From assembly GCA_020831825.1 (NCBI GenBank), contig JAFIFW010000019.1:62001-126000 (forward strand): a stretch of 64,000 nucleotides of DNA, read 5' to 3'. A program made the position numbers and the translations under genes. This document shows positions 18,039 through 27,408 of the stretch, in pieces. The stretch is from Methylophaga sp. (GTDB taxonomy: Bacteria > Pseudomonadota > Gammaproteobacteria > Nitrosococcales > Methylophagaceae). The notes under the pieces are model-generated. The model saw nothing but the letters and a program-made list of their open reading frames with translations, was not told the DNA's origin and made no database searches. Positions within the stretch are counted from its first letter, which is position 1, and every line of letters begins with the position of its first letter.

Positions 18039-19056
18039 CAACATGCTCCAGCAACAGGTCCACCAGATAAGGATCGAATTGATGGCCTCGCTGGCTACGG
18101 ATGTATTCGACCGTGTCTTCGAGCGTCCAGGGTTCTTTATAAACTCGCTTGTGTAACAGGGCATCAAACACGTCAATCAACGCAACAATGCGTCCGTAGA
18201 GGTGAATATTTTCGCCCTTCAAGCCCTGAGGATAACCGCTACCGTCCCATTTTTCGTGATGTTGATGTGCGATGATGGCTGCGGCACGAGTATATTTTCG
18301 CCTGGAATTTTTGAGAATTTCATAGGCGCGGGTCGTATGTGTTTTCATGACTTCGAACTCGTCCTCTGTGAGGCGACCGTTCTTGTGCAATATTTCATGC
18401 GGGATAGTTATCTTGCCAATGTCATGCATCGGTGCGGAATGAAAGATAATATCGGCATCTTCGTCGTTAAGACTTTCGTGATAATAGGCCAGCAATCTTG
18501 AGCATTCGGCTACCCGGCGAATGTGCTTGCCGGTCTCATCTGAGGTGCTCTCCATCAACTCGGTGAGCATGTAGATCATCTCAATCTGATTTTGCTCCAG
18601 CTCGGTCATTAACCTTCGCTGACTCATCTGCAGTTTGTTCTGCAGGTTCGTGTTGGTCTGTGCCAACAGTTGCTTGGCTTGATGCAATTCGGTGTGTGTT
18701 TTGATTCTGGCCAGTAACTCTTCAGCGTGAAAGGGCTTGGTAATGTAGTCCACTCCACCGCATTGAAAACCTTTACTCATCGAATCAATATCGGTTCGGG
18801 CTGTGACAAAGATAATGGGGATGTTTTGTAGTTTTGGTTCTGCTTTGATGCGTCGACAGACTTCATATCCGTCCATTTCAGGCATCATGATATCCAGCAG
18901 CACTAAATCGTATTTATTGACGCGCATCAGTGCCAGCGCTTCCTGACCCTTGGTGGCAAAAGATAGTTGATAGGGTTCTTCCTTGAGGAAGTTCATTGCC
19001 ACTTGTATGTTGTCAGGCACATCATCGACGATCAGAATGTGTGCTTGTGTTGTCAT
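18010..19056 (-). CDS. Response regulator with HD-GYP c-di-GMP phosphodiesterase output
   Basis: A 348-residue two-domain protein: an N-terminal receiver (acidic pair Asp11-Asp12, phospho-acceptor Asp55 in LVLLDIMMPEMDG) and a C-terminal HD-GYP domain (HDIGK, then HQHHEKWDGSGYPQG). HD-GYP domains hydrolyse cyclic di-GMP and lower its level in the cell. It is transcribed just ahead of the BvgS-like kinase and overlaps it, so that kinase is its probable phosphodonor. AAGGGA precedes the ATG. It is divergent from ung; the 206-base gap presumably holds promoters for both. Confidence 0.92.
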   Translation of the reverse strand: MTTQAHILIVDDVPDNIQVAMNFLKEEPYQLSFATKGQEALALMRVNKYDLVLLDIMMPEMDGYEVCRRIKAEPKLQNIPIIFVTARTDIDSMSKGFQCGGVDYITKPFHAEELLARIKTHTELHQAKQLLAQTNTNLQNKLQMSQRRLMTELEQNQIEMIYMLTELMESTSDETGKHIRRVAECSRLLAYYHESLNDEDADIIFHSAPMHDIGKITIPHEILHKNGRLTEDEFEVMKTHTTRAYEILKNSRRKYTRAAAIIAHQHHEKWDGSGYPQGLKGENIHLYGRIVALIDVFDALLHKRVYKEPWTLEDTVEYIRSQRGHQFDPYLVDLLLEHVDEFVAVERL

Positions 19057-19262
19057 CGTCAGTCCCTTTTTTATTGATTGCCTCTATGCAATAAGTCCAT
19101 TCACAACAATCTATAGTACATCCAATCTAACAGTTGATTTAGTCATCTGTCCACGATTTTTGTTCACTCAAAACCCATATTAAATTCAATGGCTTATTGG
19201 GTGGTGCACCCAGGATGTATCGAGTTTTTGTATCATGCGATTATTTAAATGTGGAGTTCACA

Positions 19263-19955
19263 ATGGCTCTTGAGCAAGCACCAGAGTGGCAACCTTGGCT
19301 GAACGGCGAGTTTGAGTTGCCTTACATGCAGGCGCTTAAACAATTTTTGCAGCAGCAAAAAGCGGCGCAGAAAATTATTTATCCACACTCCAAAAACTGG
19401 TTTCATGCTTTGGAAGCGACGCCTTTGTCTCAGGTGAAAGTGGTCATTCTTGGTCAGGACCCCTACCATCAACCGGGGCAGGCACATGGCTTATGTTTCT
19501 CAGTGTTGCCTGGCGTCAGACCGCCACCTTCCTTAGTTAACATCTACAAAGAATTGCAATCTGATCTGAACTTGCAGCCGGTGGCACATGGCTACTTGGA
19601 AAGCTGGGCCAGACAAGGGGTGTTATTGCTGAACGCGGTGCTAACTGTTGAACACGATCAGGCGAATGCTCATCAGGGGCAAGGCTGGGAAGCTTTTACA
19701 GACAGAGTGATTGATGTGATAAACGAGCAACGAGAGCACGTGGTGTTTATGCTCTGGGGCAGTTATGCACAAAAGAAAGGTGCACGCATCAACACCCGTA
19801 AACATCTGGTGCTGAAGGCGCCACATCCATCACCGTTATCTGCGCATCGCGGTTTTTTGGGCTGTCGACACTTTAGTCAGGCCAATGCTTATTTGGCACA
19901 ACATGATCAGTCACCGGTGAATTGGCAACTACCAAATGAAATCAACAAGGCCTGA
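19263..19955 (+). CDS. ung: Uracil-DNA glycosylase
   Basis: Removes uracil from DNA at the start of base-excision repair. The family 1 motifs are complete: GQDPYH with catalytic Asp66, the SLVNIYKEL region, and the leucine-loop motif [11 protein letters not shown]. The length is 230 residues from the ATG at 19263, which has GGAG six bases upstream; an upstream frame start at 19197 would add residues not found in the family. It is followed after 59 bases by yheS, probably under a separate start signal. Confidence 0.96.
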   Translation: MALEQAPEWQPWLNGEFELPYMQALKQFLQQQKAAQKIIYPHSKNWFHALEATPLSQVKVVILGQDPYHQPGQAHGLCFSVLPGVRPPPSLVNIYKELQSDLNLQPVAHGYLESWARQGVLLLNAVLTVEHDQANAHQGQGWEAFTDRVIDVINEQREHVVFMLWGSYAQKKGARINTRKHLVLKAPHPSPLSAHRGFLGCRHFSQANAYLAQHDQSPVNWQLPNEINKA

Positions 19956-20014
19956 CAGGGTCATTTATTGAATCAGCAATACCGCCATCACACAGGCTTG
20001 ATACAATTCGCGCC

Positions 20015-21910
20015 ATGATAAATTTCAATCAGCTGTCTTTGCGGCGCGGACCGCGTTTATTGTTTGAGGCCACCAATCTACTGCTCCACCCCGGTCAGCG
20101 GGTGGGCTTAACTGGTGCTAACGGTGTTGGCAAGTCCAGCCTGTTTTCCATGTTACGTGGTGAATTGCATGCCGACACCGGTGAGGTCAGTCTGCCGCCG
20201 GGCTGGACGATTGCCCATGTGGCACAGGAAACTCCGGCAGTCGATAGCAGTGCCCTGGATTATGTATTGCAGGGCGATGCCGAGCTGACCCGGTTGCTCG
20301 AGCAGTTGGCAATCGCTGAACAAAATGGCGATGGTCACAGGCAAAGCCAGTTGCATGATGCGCTGGCCTTGATTGATGGTTACAGCGCCCGCAGTCGAGC
20401 CGGCAAGTTGTTGCATGGTCTGGGCTTTACTGCCGAGCAGGAAAATCAACCGGTCAGCGCCTTTTCCGGCGGCTGGCGCATGCGCCTGAATCTGGCACAG
20501 GCGCTGATGTGTCGCAGTGACTTATTGTTGCTGGATGAGCCCACCAATCACCTTGATTTGGAAGCGGTCTATTGGCTTGAGGAATGGCTGCGCAGTTATC
20601 CCGGTACTTTGATGGTCATTTCACATGACCGTGACTTTCTTGATCGAGTGGTGACACATATCGCTCATATCGAACAGCAGCGCATCAAACTCTACACCGG
20701 CAATTACTCAGATTTTGAAATTGCCAGAGCCGAACATCTGGCCAATCAGCAGGCGGCGCATCAAAAGCAACAACGGGAAATTGCCCATATTCGCAACTTT
20801 GTCACTCGCTTTAAGGCTAAGGCAACCAAGGCAAGACAAGCACAGAGCCGGATCAAAGCACTGGAACGAATGGAGCTGATAGCGCCTGCTCATGTGGACT
20901 CACCGTTTCATTTTGAATTCATGCCTCCCAGTCGATTAACCAATCCGTTGATCACGTTGGAAAAAGCCAGCGTTGGCTATCAGACACCCTTGCTGGAAAA
21001 TCTCAACCTGAATCTTGCGCCCGGTGACCGAATAGGTTTGCTTGGCCCGAATGGAGCCGGTAAATCGACGCTGATCAAGCTGATTGCCGGAGAGTTGCCA
21101 GCGCTGTCCGGTAAACGCAAGGAAGCTCGGGATATTCGCATTGGTTACTTTGCCCAGCATCAACTGGAACAGTTACGTTCAGAAGACAGCGCCCTGAAAC
21201 ATTTGCAGCGACTGGATCCAAAAGCGACAGAACAGGAATTACGCAACTTTCTGGGTGGTTTTGGCTTTGATGGCGACGATGCTATGAATCCGGTGGCGCC
21301 ATTTTCAGGCGGCGAAAAAGCACGTCTGGTGTTGGCAATACTGGTTTACCAACGTCCAGCCCTATTGCTGCTTGATGAACCGACCAACCATCTTGATCTG
21401 GAAATGCGTTTGGCGTTAACACTGGCCTTGCAGGACTTTGAGGGCGCACTGGTTGTGGTCTCTCATGATCGGCATTTACTGCGAACCGTGACCGATGATT
21501 TATGGCTGGTGTCAGATGGCAAGGCCAGCCCGTTTGATGGTGATCTCGAAGATTATCGTCAATGGCGGCTGAGCAAGGATAAAAAAGACAATCAGCCGAG
21601 TAATGTCGCTGTTGCGGCCAGCAATAACAAAAAACTGGATCGTCAGGCTGCCGCTACTCAGCGACAAAAGTTACAGCCGCTGCGCAAGCAAGTCACCAGT
21701 GCCGAACAAAAGTTAGACAAATTGCATCAAGCTTTGTCAAAACTGGAACTTGAGCTGGTCGAGCCCGAACTGTATCAGGACGCTGGCAAGGATCAACTGA
21801 AACAACTCATCAAACAGCAGGCCGAACTTAAACAACAACTGGCAGAAGTCGAGCATAGCTGGCTTGAGGCCAGTGAGGCGATGGAACAGGCGCAGGCCCA
21901 ACAGGAGTAA
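20015..21910 (+). CDS. yheS: ABC-F family ATPase, YheS type
   Basis: A 631-residue twin-cassette ABC-F protein. The N-terminal MINFNQLSLRRGPRLLFEAT and the phrase WTIAHVAQETPA mark it as YheS. Cassette 1 carries GANGVGKSS and [14 protein letters not shown], cassette 2 carries GPNGAGKST, FSGGEKARL and [14 protein letters not shown]; a basic/coiled linker joins them, and a C-terminal coiled coil rich in Gln and Leu ends the protein. ABC-F proteins bind the ribosomal E site and relieve particular stalls; the specific role of YheS here is inferred from family. It ends 2 bases before uup begins, so the two form an operon. Confidence 0.93.
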   Translation: MINFNQLSLRRGPRLLFEATNLLLHPGQRVGLTGANGVGKSSLFSMLRGELHADTGEVSLPPGWTIAHVAQETPAVDSSALDYVLQGDAELTRLLEQLAIAEQNGDGHRQSQLHDALALIDGYSARSRAGKLLHGLGFTAEQENQPVSAFSGGWRMRLNLAQALMCRSDLLLLDEPTNHLDLEAVYWLEEWLRSYPGTLMVISHDRDFLDRVVTHIAHIEQQRIKLYTGNYSDFEIARAEHLANQQAAHQKQQREIAHIRNFVTRFKAKATKARQAQSRIKALERMELIAPAHVDSPFHFEFMPPSRLTNPLITLEKASVGYQTPLLENLNLNLAPGDRIGLLGPNGAGKSTLIKLIAGELPALSGKRKEARDIRIGYFAQHQLEQLRSEDSALKHLQRLDPKATEQELRNFLGGFGFDGDDAMNPVAPFSGGEKARLVLAILVYQRPALLLLDEPTNHLDLEMRLALTLALQDFEGALVVVSHDRHLLRTVTDDLWLVSDGKASPFDGDLEDYRQWRLSKDKKDNQPSNVAVAASNNKKLDRQAAATQRQKLQPLRKQVTSAEQKLDKLHQALSKLELELVEPELYQDAGKDQLKQLIKQQAELKQQLAEVEHSWLEASEAMEQAQAQQE

Positions 21911-21912
21911 TC

Positions 21913-23808
21913 ATGGCATTACTGTCATTAAAACAAGTCACCGTCAGCTTTGGCGGTCCTAATCTGCTTAATCAGGTGGATTTGCAAATCGACGCCGGCG
22001 AGCGATTGTGTCTGGTGGGGCGCAACGGTGCCGGTAAGTCGACACTGATGAAACTGATTGCCGGTGAAATAAAGGCAGACAGCGGTGAAATCATCGGTCT
22101 GCAGGATGTCAAAGTCGCCCGGCTCGAGCAGGAAGTGCCGGTGGGCACGCATGGTTCGGTATTCGATGTAGTCGCCGGTGGCCTTGGCAATATCGCGCCG
22201 CTGCTGACGGAATATCATCACATTATTCAGCAGTTGCAGCATGACAGCAGCGATGCGCTGCTCAGCAAGCTGGAAAAAGCCCAGCACAAACTGGAAGCGG
22301 TCGATGGCTGGTCATTGGAGCAGCAGGTGGAAACTGTGATTTCCCGCCTGAGTCTGGATGCCGATGCCGAGTTCGACAGTCTGTCTGGCGGTATGAAACG
22401 CCGGGTCTTGTTGGCACAGGCCCTGGTTCGTCAGCCGGATATTTTATTGCTCGACGAGCCGACCAACCATCTGGACATTGCTTCCATCACCTGGCTGGAA
22501 GGCTTTTTGAAAAGCTATGGCGGTACATTGGTCTTCATCACCCATGACCGCAGCTTTTTACAGGCGCTGGCGACACGCATCGTGCAGCTGGATCGCGGTC
22601 AACTGACCAGTTTTCCGGGAGATTATCGAAACTATCTGCAAAAGCGTGAGGAAATGCTGGCGGTAGAGGCTGAGCAAAATGCCTTGTTTGATAAGAAGCT
22701 GGCTCAGGAAGAAGTCTGGATTCGTCAGGGCATTAAAGCCCGGCGAACTCGTAATGAAGGACGTGTTCGTGCCTTACAGCAACTCAGACGTGAACGCAGT
22801 CAGCGCCGTGAAGTACAAGGCAACGTCTCGATGCAGCTTCAGGAAGCGCAACGCAGCGGCAAACTGGTTGTTGAGGCTGACAATATCGGCCAGAGTTACG
22901 ATGGCCGTCAGTTGTTCAAAAATTTTTCAACCCTGATTCAAAGGGGAGACCGCATCGGCATTATTGGTCCCAATGGTTGTGGCAAAAGCACCCTGTTGTC
23001 GATTTTGCTGGGTAAGTCCACGCCAGAGCATGGCAGCGTTCGTTTGGGTACCAATCTTGAAATCGCCTACTTTGACCAGCTTCGCAGTCAGCTTGATGAG
23101 GAAGCCAGTGTTGTTGATAACGTCGGTCAAGGGCGTGATTTTGTTGAAATCAATGGCAGTCGCAAACACATTATCGGTTATTTGCAGGACTTTCTGTTCA
23201 CACCAGACAGGGCCCGCACCCCCGTCAAAGCCTTATCCGGTGGTGAACGCAACCGTTTATTACTGGCGAAGTTATTCACTCAGCCGGCCAACTTGCTGGT
23301 GCTGGATGAGCCAACCAATGATCTGGATGCCGAAACGCTGGATTTACTGGAGGAGTTGCTCGATGGCTTTGGCGGCACCTTATTGCTGGTCAGCCATGAT
23401 CGTAGTTTTCTGAATAATGTGGTCACCAGCTGCATGGTGTTTGATGATGATGGTCAATTGCGTGAATACGTTGGCGGGTATGATGACTGGCTGCAACAGC
23501 GCAAAGCCGAGCAGCAGGATAAACCGGCCAAAAAACTGGCTAGTAGCGCGGCTGCAAGTAAAACGCCGGTCAAGAAGAAATCATCGCTGACCTATCAGCA
23601 ACAACTGGATTTAAAGGCCTTACCTGAAAAAATTGAACAACTGGAGCAGCAACAAGCGGCTTTGACCGAACAAATGGTGCAGCCAGATTTTTACCAGCAA
23701 TCAGCCGATAAAATTCAACTGACGCAGACGCAGCTGGATGAAGTTAATGCAACGCTGGAAGCCTGCTATGCACAATGGATGGAGCTTGAGACATTACAAG
23801 AACAGTAA
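21913..23808 (+). CDS. uup: ABC-F family ATPase Uup
   Basis: A 631-residue ABC-F protein assigned to Uup by VGRNGAGKSTLMK in cassette 1, the early LEQEVPVGTHGSVFDVV segment, and the C-terminal coiled-coil DNA-binding domain (LPEKIEQLEQQQAALTEQM). Both cassettes are intact ([21 protein letters not shown] with LDEPTNDLDAE). Loss of Uup in E. coli raises precise transposon excision, and later work links it to ribosome function and branched DNA intermediates. AGGAG lies just before its ATG inside the yheS stop region. It forms a tandem pair with yheS, an unusual coupling of two ABC-F paralogues. Confidence 0.93.
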   Translation: MALLSLKQVTVSFGGPNLLNQVDLQIDAGERLCLVGRNGAGKSTLMKLIAGEIKADSGEIIGLQDVKVARLEQEVPVGTHGSVFDVVAGGLGNIAPLLTEYHHIIQQLQHDSSDALLSKLEKAQHKLEAVDGWSLEQQVETVISRLSLDADAEFDSLSGGMKRRVLLAQALVRQPDILLLDEPTNHLDIASITWLEGFLKSYGGTLVFITHDRSFLQALATRIVQLDRGQLTSFPGDYRNYLQKREEMLAVEAEQNALFDKKLAQEEVWIRQGIKARRTRNEGRVRALQQLRRERSQRREVQGNVSMQLQEAQRSGKLVVEADNIGQSYDGRQLFKNFSTLIQRGDRIGIIGPNGCGKSTLLSILLGKSTPEHGSVRLGTNLEIAYFDQLRSQLDEEASVVDNVGQGRDFVEINGSRKHIIGYLQDFLFTPDRARTPVKALSGGERNRLLLAKLFTQPANLLVLDEPTNDLDAETLDLLEELLDGFGGTLLLVSHDRSFLNNVVTSCMVFDDDGQLREYVGGYDDWLQQRKAEQQDKPAKKLASSAAASKTPVKKKSSLTYQQQLDLKALPEKIEQLEQQQAALTEQMVQPDFYQQSADKIQLTQTQLDEVNATLEACYAQWMELETLQEQ

Positions 23809-23821
23809 GCCTGAAAGTGAA

Positions 23822-23850
23822 CAACGGAGCCCGCGTCACAAGCTCCGTTG
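23822..23850. terminator. Candidate bidirectional terminator hairpin between uup and the convergent c-heme gene
   Basis: A perfect 9-bp inverted repeat (CAACGGAGC / GCTCCGTTG) with an 11-base loop sits in the 53-base gap between two convergent genes. There is no strong T run on either side, so it is a hairpin of probable rather than certain terminator function. Confidence 0.45.
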
Positions 23851-23861
23851 CTGTGAGTTGA

Positions 23862-24626
23862 TTATTCGTCTAGTAAAGCGTCCCGAGTGTCTTCACGCAG
23901 GCGTGGCAGAATCCACATTTCATACATTGAGACCACCCACATAAAGACAAACGACAGCGCCATTGCAGTACCACCCAGCATCACCAGCCAGGCGAAGTTG
24001 GGATTGAGCCGGGTCAGCCACCAGGCGGAAATATCAATCAGCAAAAACACATAAGGCATTACGATGACTGTGGCCTTGAGTTTACGGGGCACCCCAGAAG
24101 CGAGACTAAAGATCAAGCCAACAAACATAAAGATAAAAGCGATGCCAAACAAGTGAATGTGAGAGACCCGGGCCAGTGTATGGATGGTTGCGCCGGTGTC
24201 AATTTCAGCAGTTTTTTGCAGATTGGCCAGGTTTGTAAAATCGGGGACAGGCATGCCGGAGGCAGCGTTGTGGCAGGCAATACATTTGTTGTCGACAATT
24301 TCATCAATGCCCAAGTCAAAGTACAACTCAGCATCCGCCCCCTGATGGACCCACTCGATGATTTGTGCGCGCTCTTCATCGCTGGCCATAGGCTTCATGG
24401 AACCATGGAGTTTGTTTTCCAGCAGCGAACCGCTACGATTGCCATAGTAGCTGTAGACAATATCGTCAATTGACAAGCCCCACTCGCCGTCAGCCATTCC
24501 ATGAGTCAGCTGAATTTGAACCAGCGCCATCAGATAGCCAACTGCAACCACAGTCAGATAGCCGGTAAACAGAGCTTTTAGCGCCAGACCCTGACTGCTG
24601 AGATTGAGGTAATGCTGCTTTGCCAT
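23862..24626 (-). CDS. Membrane-anchored protein with one c-type heme site
   Basis: A 254-residue inner-membrane protein with one N-terminal membrane helix, a periplasmic-type segment of about 100 residues containing a single c-type heme motif CIACH, and about four further membrane helices (e.g. LFGIAFIFMFVGLIFSLA). His residues lie in or next to the helices (HTLARVSHIHLF), which could bind additional heme. I do not recognise a named enzyme; it may be a small electron carrier or the cytochrome subunit of a respiratory complex. AAGGA lies 7 bases before the ATG. No oxidase genes adjoin it. Confidence 0.72.
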   Translation of the reverse strand: MAKQHYLNLSSQGLALKALFTGYLTVVAVGYLMALVQIQLTHGMADGEWGLSIDDIVYSYYGNRSGSLLENKLHGSMKPMASDEERAQIIEWVHQGADAELYFDLGIDEIVDNKCIACHNAASGMPVPDFTNLANLQKTAEIDTGATIHTLARVSHIHLFGIAFIFMFVGLIFSLASGVPRKLKATVIVMPYVFLLIDISAWWLTRLNPNFAWLVMLGGTAMALSFVFMWVVSMYEMWILPRLREDTRDALLDE

Positions 24627-24710
24627 AACAAATTCCTTGATTTAGGCCTACAAATTGTATTGTTTTTACCGTAGCCTGCTCAATCCAGCAAGCATAAAGT
24701 GGTCCCACCT

Positions 24711-25469
24711 CTAGCGATTACCAAATACTTGTTGAAGTAGCTCGGTTGTTCTCGCCGCAGGATTATCGCGTATTTTTTTCTCTTCTGCAGCGATCATCAG
24801 GAACAAACCGTCCAATGCCTTGCCAGTAACATAATCAGGCAGGTCAACGTTTAGGTTCTGGCCTACTACCGGCACAGCAGATACCTGACGATTCAGGTCG
24901 TTGTAATATCGGGTGCTACCAACACTATCAAGAGAATTACTGATGGTCGGACGAAACATATCCGTCAGTTGATCTCGGGTTTTACGCTGAAAAAACTCGG
25001 TGGCGGCATTGTCGCCTCCTTCAAGAATGCCTCTGGCATCTTCAATTGTCATATTGCGTATGGCGTCCATCATAATAGCAGTGGCTTGTGGTGCTGCCTG
25101 CTCTGCTGCACGGTTCATGCTGTTTTCGAAATTGTCTGCCAGTTGTCCCAAGCCCAACTGTCGCATCAACCTGCCGGCTTGTTGAACTTGGGTAGGTAAT
25201 GGGATGCGAATATTGGCGTTGTTCAGGTAGCCGCCGGGCTGACTGACTTCGGCAACGGCTCTCTCTGTGCCGATCTCAAGTGCTTGCTTTAGCCCCGAAA
25301 TAAGTGTTGCCGTATCGGTACTGCCAGCAGACTCCTGTCCCAACAGAATCCGGGTAGATTGATTAAGGTTGTCTAACAGGCCACCCCAACCACCGGCAAC
25401 GCTAGTTGCAGAAAAAAATGTCAGGCAAACTGACAGCAAAATTACGGGGGTGTTTTTAAGTATCGGCAT
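24711..25469 (-). CDS. DUF4197 family protein, exported
   Basis: A 252-residue protein with an N-terminal signal peptide (VILLSVCLTFFSATSVAGG) and a DUF4197 domain covering nearly the rest: GLKQALEIGTERAV, GYLNNANIRIPLP, the long helix ending in ATAIMMDAIRNMT, and DYVTGKALDGLFLMIAAEE. The family is widespread in Gram-negative bacteria, periplasmic or lipoprotein-like, and of unknown function. GGGA lies before the ATG at 25469. The gene lies upstream of the c-heme gene on the same strand (about 84 bases apart), so co-transcription is possible. Confidence 0.85.
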   Translation of the reverse strand: MPILKNTPVILLSVCLTFFSATSVAGGWGGLLDNLNQSTRILLGQESAGSTDTATLISGLKQALEIGTERAVAEVSQPGGYLNNANIRIPLPTQVQQAGRLMRQLGLGQLADNFENSMNRAAEQAAPQATAIMMDAIRNMTIEDARGILEGGDNAATEFFQRKTRDQLTDMFRPTISNSLDSVGSTRYYNDLNRQVSAVPVVGQNLNVDLPDYVTGKALDGLFLMIAAEEKKIRDNPAARTTELLQQVFGNR

Positions 25470-25542
25470 TTGCGTTCCCGGTCAGGAAAGGTCGGTCAGT
25501 TGTATTGTGCGCTTGGAGTCACTCAAGTCAAGAGGCTTGTTG

Positions 25543-25668
25543 ATGGCTCTGTGTGTGATTATCGAGGATTTTCGGCAACAAGATATCCTTCGCAGTGCGA
25601 AAGACATTTCGCCAGCGGGTTATGATGATCTGAACCTGCTGGCTACACAAAACAAAAAAGCCGGTTAA
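25543..25668 (+). CDS. Possible small ORF, 41 codons
   Basis: A short frame starting at an ATG with AGAGG seven bases upstream and ending inside the first arm of the terminator hairpin at 25657-25696. The predicted peptide is hydrophilic (IIEDFRQQDILRSAK, then GYDDLNLLATQ) with no recognisable family. The ribosome-site spacing is the only positive evidence; without conservation it could easily be chance. Confidence 0.22.
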   Translation: MALCVIIEDFRQQDILRSAKDISPAGYDDLNLLATQNKKAG

Positions 25669-25696
25669 AGTGGTTGTCTACTTTTTAACCGGCTTT
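25651..25696 (-). terminator. Rho-independent terminator of the cold-shock gene
   Basis: A perfect 13-bp stem (AAAGCCGGTTAAA / TTTAACCGGCTTT, arms 25657-25669 and 25684-25696) with a 14-base loop. Read on the minus strand it is followed by a T-rich run (TTTTTTGTTTTG), right after the end of the cold-shock gene. Read on the plus strand the tail is weaker. Confidence 0.85.
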
Positions 25697-25726
25697 CGAT
25701 AATCTCTGGGTGTGGGTAAGGACTTA

Positions 25727-25936
25727 TCAGGTAGGAACAACGTTTTCGGCCTGAGGACCTTTTTGCCCTTGTGTCACTTCCATGGTGACGGTTTGACCTT
25801 CCTTGAGTGTTCTGAATCCATCAGCTTTAATCGCACTGTGGTGTACAAATACATCGGGCCCATCAGCACGTTCGATAAATCCGAATCCTTTTGCATCATT
25901 GAACCATTTAACGGTTCCAGTCACTTGCTCTGCCAT
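25727..25936 (-). CDS. Cold-shock domain protein (CspA family)
   Basis: A 69-residue single cold-shock domain with both RNA-binding motifs: [15 protein letters not shown] (RNP1 KGFGFI) and DVFVHHSAI (RNP2 VFVHH). It binds single-stranded RNA/DNA and melts secondary structure; whether it is cold-induced or constitutive cannot be told. The ATG at 25936 has GAGG 5 bases upstream; the frame extends a further 8 codons without support. A roughly 140-base non-coding stretch separates it from yggX upstream and could hold a long structured leader, as in many csp genes. Confidence 0.94.
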   Translation of the reverse strand: MAEQVTGTVKWFNDAKGFGFIERADGPDVFVHHSAIKADGFRTLKEGQTVTMEVTQGQKGPQAENVVPT

Positions 25937-26076
25937 ATCAACCTCAATCTTTTGGTACATTGCCGCTTGTTTTCAACCGGCCCATCGGTGCTTCATATGA
26001 AGCAGATCGCATTGTATGCGCAAAACAGGTCGATTCGTCCAGTGTTTTTTAGCAGGGTTGATGAATTTGACTAAAG

Positions 26077-26343
26077 CTATTGTGGAACAAAATCCGCAGG
26101 TGGGGCTGAGCCATCACCGAAAAAGAATTTCTCCAACTCAGTTTTCAGAAACTGTTGTGATTTGGGATCAGCGAGTGACAGGCGATATTCATTAATCAGC
26201 ATGGTTTGCTGGCCCATCCACATTTGCCAGGCTTCTTTTGAAACCGACTCATAAAGCTTTTTACCCAAATCTCCAGGGTAGGGAGGAAAATCCAGGCCTT
26301 CCGCCTGTTTGTCCAGTTTGATGCAGTGAATCATTCTTGCCAT
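26077..26343 (-). CDS. yggX: Fe(2+)-trafficking / oxidative damage protection protein YggX
   Basis: An 88-residue protein matching YggX throughout: [20 protein letters not shown] at the start (with the conserved Cys), then [19 protein letters not shown]. In enteric bacteria YggX protects Fe-S clusters and DNA from oxidative damage and is thought to handle labile iron. It lies 23 bases downstream of mutY, the classical mutY-yggX pair; a GGAGG site lies 9 bases before the ATG. MutY itself has a 4Fe-4S cluster, which gives the pairing a plausible logic. Confidence 0.95.
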   Translation of the reverse strand: MARMIHCIKLDKQAEGLDFPPYPGDLGKKLYESVSKEAWQMWMGQQTMLINEYRLSLADPKSQQFLKTELEKFFFGDGSAPPADFVPQ

Positions 26344-26366
26344 GAATGGCGTCCTCCGATGAATGT

Positions 26367-27407
26367 TTAAAGTTGCCTTACCAGTGCCTTAACAGGTGCA
26401 GGCAAGGCGAGTTTTTCAATATCATTTATTTTAACCCAGATACGATCAGGCTTGTCCGCAATTACAGCTAAAGCATTATCAAGCGTCATTTTGAAAGGCT
26501 GTATATTCAGCTTGAAATGGGTAAAAGTGTGTTGAAATGCAGCAAGTATATGCGCGTCAGTGACGGGAATTTCCAGACGATGACAAACAGTTTCCAGCTC
26601 AGCATCTGTGAATTCAGGGAAGCACCACAATCCCCCCCATATACCCATCGCAGGTCTTTTCAGCAGTAGAATTTCCTGATGTTTATTTTCAACTACCAAC
26701 CATTGCACCTGTTTGACCGGCACAGTTTTTTTCGGACGAGGTCGTGGATAGTCTGAGACATTGTTCTGAGCATAAGCCGCGCAATGTGATTGAAGAGGAC
26801 AATTTTGGCAGTCAGGTCGTGAGCGTGAACATAAGGTTGCGCCCAGATCCATCTGCGCCTGCGTGTATTTTGCAAAGTCCTTGTCAGGTAGCAAGGCTTC
26901 TGCCCATTGCCACAGTTGCTTCTCAACCTGTGGTTTTCCTGGCCACTCTCTAACGGCATAAAACCGACTGAGTACTCGTTTGACGTTGCCATCCAGAATG
27001 GCATGCCGCTGATGAAATGCCAGTGCCATGATGGCGCCAGCGGTTGAGCGTCCGATACCGGGTAGCATTTGAAGCTGTTCAATATTTGCAGGAAGCTTGC
27101 CGCCTAGCTGGTGGTGAATGATATTGGCGCTTTTGTGCAGATTTCTGCCTCGCGCGTAATAGCCGAGGCCAGCCCAGTAAGATAAAACCTCATCTAGGTT
27201 TGCTGTCGCCAGAGCAGCAATGTCCGGAAACTTCTGCATAAAACGTTGATAGTAGGGAATCACAGTGCTGACCTGCGTTTGTTGCAGCATGATTTCTGAT
27301 ACCCAGACGCGATAGGGGTTGACCGACTGTTGCCATGGCAGATCCTTACGGCCATGTTTTTCATACCAGCCGAGCAGGGCCTCACTGAAATTAAATGTTG
27401 TCATCAT
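26367..27407 (-). CDS. mutY: A/G-specific adenine glycosylase MutY
   Basis: Excises adenine mispaired with 8-oxoguanine. The N-terminal domain has the helix-hairpin-helix [14 protein letters not shown] with catalytic Asp in ILDGNVKRV, and the 4Fe-4S cysteines are visible as [17 protein letters not shown]. The C-terminal part is the NUDIX-like 8-oxoG recognition domain ([20 protein letters not shown]). Adjacent ATG codons at 27407 and 27404 are the likely start; upstream codons of the frame fall in a hairpin. The only Shine-Dalgarno-like AGG lies in the 3' arm of that hairpin. Downstream is yggX, as in E. coli. Confidence 0.94.
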   Translation of the reverse strand: MMTTFNFSEALLGWYEKHGRKDLPWQQSVNPYRVWVSEIMLQQTQVSTVIPYYQRFMQKFPDIAALATANLDEVLSYWAGLGYYARGRNLHKSANIIHHQLGGKLPANIEQLQMLPGIGRSTAGAIMALAFHQRHAILDGNVKRVLSRFYAVREWPGKPQVEKQLWQWAEALLPDKDFAKYTQAQMDLGATLCSRSRPDCQNCPLQSHCAAYAQNNVSDYPRPRPKKTVPVKQVQWLVVENKHQEILLLKRPAMGIWGGLWCFPEFTDAELETVCHRLEIPVTDAHILAAFQHTFTHFKLNIQPFKMTLDNALAVIADKPDRIWVKINDIEKLALPAPVKALVRQL

Positions 27408-27408
27408 G

